This document shows positions 21,483 through 32,154 of a DNA stretch of 64,000 nt, in pieces. Under the pieces are notes generated by a model. That model saw nothing but the letters and a program-made list of their open reading frames with translations. It searched no databases and was not told the origin of the DNA. Position numbers and translations under genes: made by a program. The DNA comes from Takakia lepidozioides (Eukaryota > Streptophyta > Takakiopsida > Takakiales > Takakiaceae), in NCBI GenBank assembly GCA_030704615.1, contig CM060731.1, positions 92,422,756 to 92,486,755 on the forward strand, given 5' to 3'. How positions within the stretch are numbered: the stretch's first letter is position 1; each line of letters begins with the position of its first letter.

Positions 21483-23531
21483 ATGCCTATCTTATATTTT
21501 TTACATTGTTCCTAATTTTTTTTACATAAAATATATTTCCAATAAAAAGTATCAGTGTTGTCAGAAGTGGCCCTAATAGTGTGGAGCAACGCATAGCCCT
21601 AGTTATAATTATATATAATATAAAATCCAGGTGCATATGGACATGTATGGGCAACTTAGTGTTTGCTCGCCAAGTTCCGTGGGAGTGGGTCAAGGGTTTG
21701 AATAATTGGGAATTTTGGCACAGGAAGAACAATGATTAATTTTTTTCCGACAGCCCGTTTTTTGGTTTAATTATCGTCGGACAGCGTAGGGGGGGTATCC
21801 TTGCCATCATCATCCTCAAGGAAGCTAATGCGGTTGGGCCAAGTGGGACCTTCTCAGGGAAATTCCTTGCTAAGTGGGACAGTATGGGTGGGACATTGCC
21901 AGCTGGCAAGACAGCTATGCTTGCCATGGAATACAGAGCTCCAACTGTAAGTGGGATGATAGTTACAAATCACAAAGACATTTTTAGATTGTGATGGAGG
22001 TTTCTGAAAAGCCCACGAAAAAGAGTCAGAAGGCGCAAAATTTGGGTGAATGATTGAGACACCATGGCACCAACGGCCTCATGGCCTTGGACGGTCCACG
22101 GGAGCATATCCTGTCAGAGCGTCCACGCGAGATGCATCCATGGGTTAAGATGGGGGTGTGCCAACATGGCCCCGTCCCATACGCCAATGCTGCTCTGCCA
22201 GGATATTGAATCCCGGCCGCAATTTATTGGCACGCGCTCTGCGTTGGGCATCGCCTCAAATCTAGCGCCACAAATTGTTACCGCGCCTCATCATTTCCTG
22301 CTTTTGTCGGCTTTTTTCCTGCGCTCACCCACCACGCCAATGCGGGTGAGTTGGCGAGCAGCGAGTGGGGGGGCGCGGCAGAAATTGCAGGCCACAGCCT
22401 TGAAAGGCGCAGGAGCAGAGTTAGGGTGTAAGGAGCGTCTGTCGGCCTGCCGTGAGTGCAGCGCCCAGAGCGCGCCATGCCATTCAATGGTTTTACGCCC
22501 ACAGATTAATGCCCGCCTTGCCACTACTACCAACCAAGCGCTGTGTGGGTCCCACCCAGCCGCGCTCCTCGAGTAGTGGCTCGCACGTAGTTGCTTTCAC
22601 CCCTTCCTTCTGCCCTATTCTCGTACCCCTAATTTTCCCAGTGGTATTACGCTAATCCACCAACGCGATAAAGTTGCGACACTCGTAGTACCGCTGCCCA
22701 CAATTTGTCCTTTACTACGCAACTGTCCATGTCTCAGTATAGCTATGTTGCAATGACAGTAAGTTAGTAGTTGCAACTTAATTCTGGCTCAGTAGATTAG
22801 CTGTTCTCATGCTTCTAGCTGTGGAACTAGTCAAGTTAAGTGCGAGGTTTATAGTCCGGTACTAAACAGGTAAATGGCTGCTAAAGAAGTGCGCTTTGGT
22901 AGAAAACAGAGCACGTACAGTAGTTTAATAAATCCCAACGCTACAATACCCAGTAAGTGGAAGTAAGTAAAGTGAGTAAGTGGTAAACAAGGTACGCAGG
23001 ACTACCGAGCTACGACGTTCAGAGTCCCAGAGGACAATAGTGAGGCCCATCAATTGAGCACATGCTTTCTGAAATGAGCACTTGTGGGCAGCTGTGGTTG
23101 AGCGAGCTTGTGCGGTTCTGGATGGCTAGCAGATCAGATGCTCTCCAAAGCAGGGGATGCTATTCCAGTTAGGGGAATGCTGGATGCTGCTACCTGGTTG
23201 GCAGGTTGTGGTGGAACTGTCTATCACCCTCTCCGTTTCTCATGAGTAGTAATGTTATCTGTTCTCGGAGGGCAACAGGATCAAAGTCTTAGTGCAAGAC
23301 AACGACTTCAAACAAGCTCTTAAACATGATGTGAAGCAGGTGGCAACTAAATGGGTCAGCAATATGGGCCTGAAATCGGGTGTCCAATGCAGGGGCACCT
23401 CGTGAGCGTAGATAAGATGGCGACGTTTTGTGTCAATATCATGTGTGGGTAGATGGTTGTGATAACAAGTTCAAGGTTGTTCGCTAATGGTTGCGTCGGT
23501 GGGTTGGCGTGTGCCAGAGCCGGGAGGCAGG
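21483..23531. other. Upstream region of the CCCH gene; no coding recognised
   Basis: A GC-rich block at 22060-22640, then AT-richer sequence to 23530. The frames at 22064-22576 have no recognisable domain. The last kilobase probably contains the promoter and 5' UTR of the gene starting at 23532. I could not place a transcription start. Confidence 0.4.
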
Positions 23532-26500
23532 ATGGATCCGTATGAAGCAACACGGATAGTGTATGGGAGGGTGCAGGGGCAGGAGCCTGAGAATGGGAGC
23601 AAGATAATGCTGCATCTTCTGTTGCAGGACCGAGGTGAGCAGGAGATGCTGCGCCTGGCTCTCGGCTCTGATGCGCTTTTGCATGCTATGGTGATTAAAG
23701 CTAAGAAGGAACTCGGGTTGGAGGAACGATTGCAGCGGCCCCCTCCCCTCTACATTCCAGATCACGACTATGGCAGCTACGCCAACTTGTTGTCACCCAG
23801 CTTGCATGAGCAGGTGAAGATTGTAGCCCTGCAGCAGCATGGTCATGACCAGCTCTTTTTGCATGACCAGCTGCCAATACACGATCATCTTTCCCTTTTG
23901 ACAGACGCAGCGGAGCCGCAGAGTTCGCTACGAGTGTACCCCAGTGACCATTTTTACCCGGACACATATGCTTTTCTCAGCGGTACCAAGGACCTTCTCC
24001 ATTCAAGGTCTAGCAGTAGTCGCGCTTCCCCCGTTGTGGACAGCTCTTCACCTCCTGATCTTGGGCCAGCCCTTGCATGGAAGCCGTGTTTGTATTTCGC
24101 CCGCGGTTATTGCAAGCACGGAAGCAATTGCCGTTTTTTGCATGGCCCCATTAGAGAGAGCTCAGGTTCTCCTGCGTCCAGCAATGGACACCGTGAGTTG
24201 CGGGGGGATGATGGGATGACTCCCGGATCCTTGGAAAGACTGGAAATGGAGCTGCAGGAACTTCTGCGTGGGAGGCGCGCACCCGTTTCCATAGCCTCGC
24301 TGCCGCAGCTCTACTACGAGCGATTTGGAAAGACTTTGCAAGCTGAGGGCTATCTTACCGAGAGTCAGCGACATGGCAAGGCTGGTTACAGCTTGACCAA
24401 GCTACTTGCTCGTTTAAAGAATACTGTTACTCTCATTGATCGGTATGTATGCCTATTTTTGCCTTCACTTCTATCATTTGTCATAGACCTACTTTTTGCC
24501 CCCGGGGGTGGCGGGGGCATTGGGTCGTATCTCTGTCTACCTTCTTAATATCTGACAACCAGCCATCTTTTCATGAATTGCCGTGGAAACATTGCGTCCC
24601 ACGTTCGGATTGCAGGAGAGGAGTTGCTACTTCATATCAGTCTTCTGGTAGCTCAGAGCTGCTGTGGAAGTATAGACGCGCTGTAGTAGGTAGACTGGCC
24701 GCTGTGTTCCAGTGCTTGGATGGGTAATGTGACTGGGATACTGAGACACTGAAATTGAATCTTGCGATGGAATCGGAGGCAGGGGAGGCGGGGCGTATGT
24801 TGAGGTTAGATTGAACAAAGTCAGTCAGGACATCATCCTGTACTGGTTACGGCTGGTTTCTTTTCTTTTCTTTACGGAAAATATATTCTGGAAGTGTCCG
24901 TGAGATATTGGTGTGGGTCTCCCAAGTCCCACTTGACGTTGTAATCAATTGAAGTGAAAAGTTTGTTCCTTCCATTTGACGACATGATAAGAGTTCTGTT
25001 TTGCACTATGGCTCGTTGATAGTCCGACATGTTCGAAGAACATCTCCACCAATGTCTTACTGTGTAAGTGATGGAGGGTTAAAGGGTATGAAATGCTGGA
25101 GACTTTGGAGTGCAGTTCCTTGACAACTATAGGCAATTAGTAGGTAAAGCGTTGGTGGGGTTAGAGGTCTGTCTGGCCTAAAATCCGAGAGTGGAGGGAA
25201 AGAGATGGATACAACAGAGCTGGGTACCCTTCTTACAGTGGGTGTGGGCAGTGGTTTACTCAGCCACAAGCACACTGCTGGGTGTTTGAACAGGCCCCAC
25301 GGTCAGCATGCGGTTGTGCTGGCGGAGGATGCGCATCGCTTCACCGGCTTCCGGGCTGATCACCGTGGTGATGATCTGACTGGGGTTAACCCATCTTCAC
25401 GGCAGATCTACCTCACTTTCCCTGCAGAGTCCACCTTTACTGAGGAGGATGTTACTGCACATTTCAGGTATGCCCTACTCCTTCAACGGATTGCACCTCC
25501 AAATTGGCTGGGACAGAATAAGGTAGGTTGGTGACTGAGGCCCGTGCTAACCTGGAGTGGGTTGGGTTGCAGGGCCTATGGGCCTGTGCAGGATGTGCGG
25601 ATCCCCTACCAGCAGAAGCGCATGTTTGGCTTTGTGACTTTTGTATATTCGGAGACTGTGAAAGCAATTTTGTCAGAAGGCAACCCCCACTACATTTGTG
25701 GGGCACGCGTACTCGTGAAACCCTATCGAGAGAAAGGCAAGCATGGTGACAGGTATTGCTGTAGAATTGCTAGATAATGTGGTGATGTCCAGGGTTTTGC
25801 ATGCTTTGCACTGACAAATGTTCTGGTTGGCTCCTCTGCTCTCCTTCTGAAAGTTGTCTGATCACTTTCTCATTGACAATCCTGGGTGGCTTGTTGTAGA
25901 GATTAACTACTGGGCTTTCCCACCAGGAAGTGAAATCCTCTTGGGGAGGCCTTTGTTGAAGGGGCTGGAAAGTAGAAAACTCCCTGAGGTGATGTGGTTA
26001 AAAGTTGTTGACAAAGCATACCGGATTGTGACATCCAGAAAATGTCCTGAAAGGGGAGATACAACACGATATGTACAGAGCCGCACTCTTGACAGCAAGG
26101 AGTATGATTACCACTCGGGTTAGCTACACACCAAACTCTAATGTTAGATTGCTGCAGACAAGCATGCTTTACATCAAGGGTCATGTTGCTCATCCAGTCT
26201 CTTTGCATTACTTTGTTGTTTTTTGACTGTACTCCTTGCCATATTGCGAGACAAGTAGCTGCAAGTTGTGGGTATCTTTTCTAAATAGGTTTTGATTTCG
26301 ATGGACGTGACATGTGGTATCATGAGCTTCATAGTAAATTCTTTGCACCTTCAAACATCTGCAAATACCTGGGAGAGGGCAAGAATGCTTGAACACTTGG
26401 ATATGATTGGATCAGTACATTGTGCATCCCTGTAACGAGCCAATGCAAATAAGTTTTGTCTTGCTGACAGCTTGATTGATAATTTAGTTTTGTTCTTGGA

Positions 26501-27906
26501 ACCCTGACCTGGTATAGTACAGTTCAGGTAATTGGCCAGCCAGGGTGGGTGCAGCGCCAAAATACTATGAAGAAGAAGAGGCCTTCTCGCGACGACTGGA
26601 AGAGGAAGTGCAAGTTCTGGAGCTAGAGCGACGACGCCTTGCAGAGCTACATTTAGCTGATGCTCAGCGTCGTCGCGCTGAGGCAGAGGCCACCATTGCT
26701 GCAGCTACTGCTCAGAGCCGCTCTCTGCCTAATGCTGGATACGTCTCTGATGACCTCACTTTGCCTGGGGAAGGTACAATTCATGTACCCCTGGATGCAA
26801 GCTGTGTTGCAAGGAGTCCAGCAGTGTGGGTTCTATGATATTCCCGACTATCCCCACATGGAAGTTAGGCTGCTTTACATTAGGGGCCAAGCACGCCAAG
26901 CACTGTAGGGGCCGTAATCCAAGGGATTCTATTGGTCGGTTTTGCATCTCGGTTTGGCTTGGCTTTACACTTGATCCGAAGGCCAAAACAACTTTATCCT
27001 ACTCGGCGCAGACTTGGGCTAGCCTAGCCAATCACAGCCCGCCACCAAAAACCACTGCTCATTAGGAAGGTTTCTTTTAGTGATGGGGCAGTAACTCTTC
27101 TGCCAGCTGTGCGAACTTGTTCAAGTAGTTCTTCACGCGTCTCCTCTCTGTAATTTTTTCTTCAGGTTTTGGCCCTTCTTTTGCTCCCTGGTGGGTTTAC
27201 ACTTGGGGGGCCAACATTATGTTGTTTTGAAGCTAAGAGGCCCAAGGAAATACCCATCTTGGCCCTGGCCCCTAATGTAAAGCGGCCCTTTTGAGTACAT
27301 ATGAGTTAGATCATGCAAGGAGAGATGGCTGACATAGTGCTTGATGGGTGCTGCAGGATTGCCTCACTTTCATGCAAGCAATTCATTTGGTTATTTGCTG
27401 GATGTCTTGGATAGCAGTGAACCGGGTGATGAGGTAGAACCGGCTGGGGACTTTGGTGGTACTCAAGCAAGGTGCTGGCCTGGTCCTCTGTGTGGTTTCT
27501 TGGTTATTGGAAAATGAGACCACACTCTTCGTAGAGCAGAGTCAAGTGGTTTGAATAGTGAGGAGTTGTGTCTTGTAGTTCCTGTCCAACTCCCGTCTTA
27601 AAGCTATCACATCTGAACCTGTGAAGGTGATCGGTCTGGTGATATTTCATGCGCAGCTGTTCAAATTGCTGTGTAAAAGATACATTGAAGATTCATTGCA
27701 GATTATAGAGTTTGTTACCATAGTCTGCAAGTGTCTTGTTGGAGGCAACTGTAGCTCATATGGGCTCATCTTCTGGTGAGTGCAGCGGGAATGGACATAA
27801 TTTACCAGATAGCCCTTTTACAAGTCCACATGGCACCAACAAGCAGAAGAACTTCGTGCTTCCAGAGAAGATGAAGACTTTGAGCTTGCAGGGTGCGCAG
27901 GTGGGG
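23532..27906 (+). CDS. CCCH zinc finger / LOTUS-like / RRM protein, spliced
   Basis: Probable RNA-binding protein of the plant CCCH-RRM group (like Arabidopsis C3H22/46/53/55). Start chosen at 23532 because [15 protein letters not shown] matches the usual family N-terminus. Exons with consistent GT/AG borders and reading phase: 23532-24442, 25294-25467, 25573-25752, 26039-26118, 26555-26773, 27357-27433 and about 27727 or 27742 onward. Exon 1 holds the C-x7-C-x5-C-x3-H finger ([19 protein letters not shown], near residue 190) and a LOTUS-like helical domain ([17 protein letters not shown]). Exons 2-3 hold the RRM, with [10 protein letters not shown] and [10 protein letters not shown] (RNP1-like). 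Exon 5 encodes a Glu/Arg coiled coil ([19 protein letters not shown]), and exons 6-7 a Ser/Pro-rich tail ([10 protein letters not shown]). The 3' end beyond LSLQGAQ (about 27900) is not resolved and another exon may follow. No disabling change was seen, so I consider it functional. Confidence 0.85.
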
Positions 27907-27950
27907 CCCACATCAGTCATAGCTGCTGCCCATTCTCTTGTCTGCTGCAT

Positions 27951-29560
27951 CTGCTTGGGTATGATTTCACACCAGGCGCATCCTTACCTGCATTTTGTAC
28001 ATTATGGACCACTGGGCATCCCTGTCCTCCTACAGCCTTGTTGACCCCAACCCAGGGTTTTCTCCTGTTGAAGGACCTGTTGGGATCCTCCACCATAGTT
28101 TCCTTCAGTGTCCAATGCTAGTTTAGAACTTACATATATTTCTTTGCTTATTTGCTGTCAGAGTGCACATGCCTTAGTTTCAAGTTGTGGCTGCTGGGCA
28201 TTGTACCAAAATAAACAGCTAGCTTATCTCGAGGCTCAAACTCAATCAAGCATATGGCACCCATTCTGAAATGGCCCTCTGTACATTCTCTGTTCATGCT
28301 TGTTCAAATGAGGATATGGCCAGATGGAATAGCTCCCTTTTGGTAATGGGTATGTCCAAATATGACACTATGAGGGCTTCGTAAAATTAGGCATTTGCAA
28401 ATGCTAGTGTCTTCTCCTTCATTCCCATAACCCTACTCTACTCCTTAGCGAATAATTGTAGTCAGGAGTTGACGTGGAGGCAGGGATGGATGGTGGCAGA
28501 GTACTCGGGCGATGTCATACAACTGGAATGCAGCCACACATTTTGCGTCCAGTGTATTTTTAAGGTCTTGGAACCTCTGGCTTTGATTCTTGCCCAATCT
28601 TGGCTTCTTTCATCATCTGGCTGCCTATAATCTCTTGTAGAAGTGGTACAGGACTGAAACTTACCTAGTCCGATAAAGGTCGCATTATGGGTGAAGAGAG
28701 TGGCATAATAAGAGGGGTGGATGGAGCTATGGGTGCAGGTGATGTCGAAGGAGGAGTGCCCGCTGTGTGGGAAGCACATAGGCAGCCACATGGGCAAGGG
28801 TGTGGAGGACAGGAATTTCCAGTGGCCCATAGGGCAGCAGCCTTGGTAACATAACAGTCACAGAGCTGGAGACTCCTTCATTTTGATTACTTCACTTCTG
28901 CGCCAACCGTATCATACCAAACCAATCCAAAGCTGCAGTCTGTCTGGTTGTTTAATTATTTACACACAGGGCGTATGGGACCGGGCTGCGCTCGCAGCAG
29001 TCCAAGAAAGTGGACTGGTGGAGAGCAGAGCGGAATACACTTACTATTACAATCAAGGATGACACTTTCTTGTATGATGTGCGGAGGAGGACAGCACCCA
29101 TTATTGGGTCTCGTGTCAATATTCACACAGATGTAATGGACATTCACTTTAAATAGGTAGATTGCGCAACAAATGTAGTCATTTTTACAGATGTCATTAA
29201 TCTAGCCAGGAAAAGGCAGCAGGTTCAATACATTTGCAATACACGAAGTGAGGATTTGCGGAGTACCCATCAGAACATTTAAGACACGTGGGGCTTCTGC
29301 TTTAAGTTTGTTGGCAGGTGCTAGTTATACAGACCGTCTGCCACTACCCATTTGCCAATTGGGTCAGGCAACGACCCCTTATCCTCTTGCATACCCTCAG
29401 TTTTGGACTGCAAGCATATTTTACATGTATTCCCACAGGGATATATTGTGGGTTAGTGTATCTGTTTTTCTGCAACATCAATACTGCAATTTGAAGTTTT
29501 GAATATGTGCACCTCATCACTTCACTATTTTATGGGGTGAGAATGAGGGCAGTGCTTGTG
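27951..29560. other. 3' flank of the CCCH gene; no gene recognised
   Basis: Probably 3' UTR and intergenic DNA. One short plus-strand stretch near 28740-28850 encodes EECPLCGKHIGSHMGKG, which has a C-x2-C...H...H pattern, but the open stretch is short and the opposite strand is equally open. I do not call a gene. Confidence 0.4.
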
Positions 29561-29569
29561 GTTGATTGG

Positions 29570-30100
29570 CTGTCCCAGATTTTTTCTTAAAAATAAGCCG
29601 GATTGCCATTGTGGCGGTCCAGAGTTATTTGAACAACTAGTTAAAAAATTGGAACCATTAGGCCAGCGCTTGTGGTTTCTTGCAGTATGTTAGCTGTCCA
29701 GGTTCTTTTTTTAAAAATAAAATAAATCTGGACCACCATTGTGGCGGTCCCAAATTATTTAAAAAAAAATAAAATTCTCCCCTGCGCTTTGTTTAAGAAA
29801 ATCGAAAAAATCAGGACCGCCATGCCAGCGTTTGTGGTTGGTTGGTGGTCCCCATTTTATAAAAATTAATTCGAACAGCCATCAAATTATTTACAAAAAA
29901 TTAAACATATTGGGACCGCCAAGCTAGCGCTTGTGGTTGGCTGACGGTCCATGTTTTATTTTCAAAAATAAATTCGGACCGCCATTGTGACGGTCTCGAA
30001 TTACTTAAGAATATTAAAAAACAAAATGGGACCGCCAGGCCGGTTGGCTGGTGGTCCGATTTTTAAAAAAAAAACATTAATCCGTACCGCTATTGTGGCG
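29570..30100. repeat. Hairpin satellite with GGACCGCCA...TGGCGGTCC units
   Basis: About six units of 75-100 bp. Each joins an AT-rich spacer (TTTTAAAAATAAA-like) to GC arms such as GGACCGCCATTGTGGCGGTCC (hairpin with ATTGT loop, near 29735) or GGACCGCCA...GCGCTTGTGGTTGGCTG.CGGTCC (near 29815, 29915, 30030). The two unit types alternate. Each can fold into a stem of 9 bp or more. Confidence 0.8.
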
Positions 30101-30104
30101 ATCT

Positions 30105-30216
30105 GAAAATTGCCCACCGTAACCTGATATGCTCTATCATGAAGAACAGAGCCAAAAATGACCAATGTGTACACCCGACCATAGCCTTGGGGAGGAACTT
30201 CCATGATAGTTGTCAC
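30105..30216 (-). pseudogene. MULE-like transposase fragment upstream of SWIM
   Basis: The minus strand encodes EVPPQGYGRVYTLVIFGS and AYQVTVGNF, colinear with VPHPGYGRIYTMM...YDIAVSNF at 11100-11200. It ends abruptly just before the SWIM cysteines, where the hairpin satellite starts. A relic of the same transposase family. Confidence 0.6.
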
Positions 30217-30609
30217 ACACGTCAGGTAGCGTTAGAGAGCCCGGAGTTCATTCAGACCTAGCCTCCAGGACTCAGTCAGCACATCGGCTGCGAAAGGAGA
30301 TAGGCAGCATTCCGGCTGGAGAGGAGATGCTGTGTGAGGAAGAAGTACAGCAGGAAAGGGAAGAGGGGGCTGTCGAGGGGAAGGGCGAGGTCGACGCGAG
30401 CCTGGAGAGGGCAGAAAAAAACTAAGTCCCAGGCTCGCCTCTCACCGCAAAATGCGGAGCTCCTCCCCGCATCCTCGGGCCCTCGAGAGCCATATTTTTC
30501 CCCATGTTCTTAGTAAGCCAGTATCTATAACAGAAGCAACAATTACATTATCTAATATACCTATAATTCAAAGAAGTGAAGCCGTTTATCACATTAATAG
30601 GGCACCTGT
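30217..30609. other. No gene recognised
   Basis: A GC-rich stretch with a 12-bp-scale inverted repeat (GCGAGCCTGG / CCAGGCTCGC, about 30398 and 30430). It is followed by an AT-rich stretch (30500-30605) of different composition. The start of this AT-rich part is not alignable to the PPR remnant that follows. Confidence 0.35.
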
Positions 30610-30975
30610 ACAACATCGAAATGAAGTAAGAAGGCTTGAAGCCAAACAGCATCACCGTTTCTTCTCTCTGCATGTAGCTATTGGGCCTACTGGATGACTG
30701 CTGTCACTATTTCCATTCAAGATCATGACCTCATACCTACAACTCGAGCATTTTCGACCTTATTGGCTGTGGACGGCAGTTGTCTACTTCATTATCAAAA
30801 TGCCAATGGCACCAGATGCTTCAGTGTGGGGCCTCACTCAGTACCTGAAGGATTCGTGGCAATGTGGAGGTAGCAGATGTTCGGCGAAAAGCTCTTTAAG
30901 AGTGACCCACAGGATGCTGCAGCTTATGTGCTGCTATTGAACATCTATGCTTACGGCTGGCAGATGGCAATGTGA
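30610..30975 (+). pseudogene. Duplicate of a PPR gene end (last repeats and E region), decayed
   Basis: Aligns at DNA level, in order, with 33850-34235 of the PPR-DYW locus. Shared anchors are GGCTTGAAGCC, CTCTCTGCATG, TGTCACTA, CAAGATCATG, GAGCATTTT, GGCAATGTGGAGGTAG and CCACAGGATGCTGCA. Many indels and stops prevent translation. It stops matching before the DYW domain. This is an old segmental copy, not an expressed gene. Confidence 0.7.
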
Positions 30976-31389
30976 CATGTGGCTCTTATTATGCAGCCAA
31001 TCGAATATACTTGATAAAGAGGAGAGAGAGACAGTTCAATTTATTGGAAGCCTACACTAGCAGCCTCAATCAGACTGAAGCAATTATGAGCTCCTAAAGG
31101 TTCATATTCTAGTGGTGTTTGCATGCGGGCCAAACAACAAGCATGGAGCAGCTTTGGTGGTCCACTTCATGTCACATTGTTCACTGTGGTGGACGAACAA
31201 TACACAGGAAATGTATCCAACTCCACAACAGCACACAACAGAGACTGCGACAAGGCTGGCAAAGTTCTTTTGTTCTGTTATTCTTGCACATTGTTGAAGC
31301 AATGATAATCTTGCTCCTCTTTGTGAGAAGACTGCAGAACCGAAGCATCCTGTTGCTATCAGTTAAGTTTTTTTCCTGGTAGTGGAGCA

Positions 31390-31770
31390 AAAAAAAAAGG
31401 TGCTTCAAGGTTAAATATGCTGACAAGCGTATTAAGGAGAAAGATGTTTGGCTTGAATCCTGTGTTGATAATGTGGGCATGCACTTGTTTTCCTTCTGCG
31501 AGACCTTTGATGTTCATGCACTCCTGCAAGACGGAGATGTAAGTACAGGAGTCCGTTCAGCATGGGGATTGCCTCTTTCAGTCGTCCTGCCTGACATAGC
31601 GTCTTCATATACCCATGAATGCCAGAAGGGTTCTTGTTGACCCCTGTTCTTTCTCCTCTTTCAAAAGCAGTGGTGATGGTAGTAGTGCTACCACTGCCAC
31701 GAGTCTTATGTCCACCAAACAACCATTCCATCCTGCACAACTGGAAAGAGTTCGTTACGACCATTTATGC
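31390..31770 (-). pseudogene. PPR protein N-terminal fragment, inverted
   Basis: The minus strand encodes GYMKTLCQAGRLKEAIPML, then after a frame change SVLQECMNIKGLAEGKQVHA and HIINTGFKPNIFLLNTLVS. This is the start of a plant PLS-type PPR protein, where a LCxxGRLKEA segment leads into the first repeats. It lies head to head with the PPR locus at 32155 and may be its missing N-terminus after a local inversion. Confidence 0.65.
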
Positions 31771-32154
31771 TCACATTCACCCTCATACAACAGATCTCAG
31801 AGCTCATCTATATACAAAGAGAGATTCCTTCACAAGGACAGGTTACTTGCTCCACCTTAGAGGGTTACCAAACTACAGTACACTTCTGCCTTGTATATAA
31901 CCTTTACCAGTACCCACTGTTTGTACTGGCACACTTGAATGAACATCAAAACCATACCTGTTGTAGTCTCGCCCTACAGCTCCATGATGTACATTGATAT
32001 TAGAACCATCACCAAATTGTGCGCGATTGTGTATCATTGCAGCTAGCTCTGTTAGCACCCAAGGATGGTTCGAGTGCTGCTCCATCCAAAGGACCTTTTC
32101 CGCGCCATAATGTTTGACGTTTGGTGATCTTCGGCTTTTCTGTGAAAACCACAA

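Noticed and set aside
22064-22576. 170-codon plus-strand frame upstream of the CCCH gene
   Set aside because: No domain, equal openness on the other strand and GC-biased composition. More likely promoter or UTR DNA.
30500-30610. Plastid or mitochondrial DNA insertion (AT-rich stretch)
   Set aside because: I could not match it to any organelle gene, and it runs directly into the PPR remnant.
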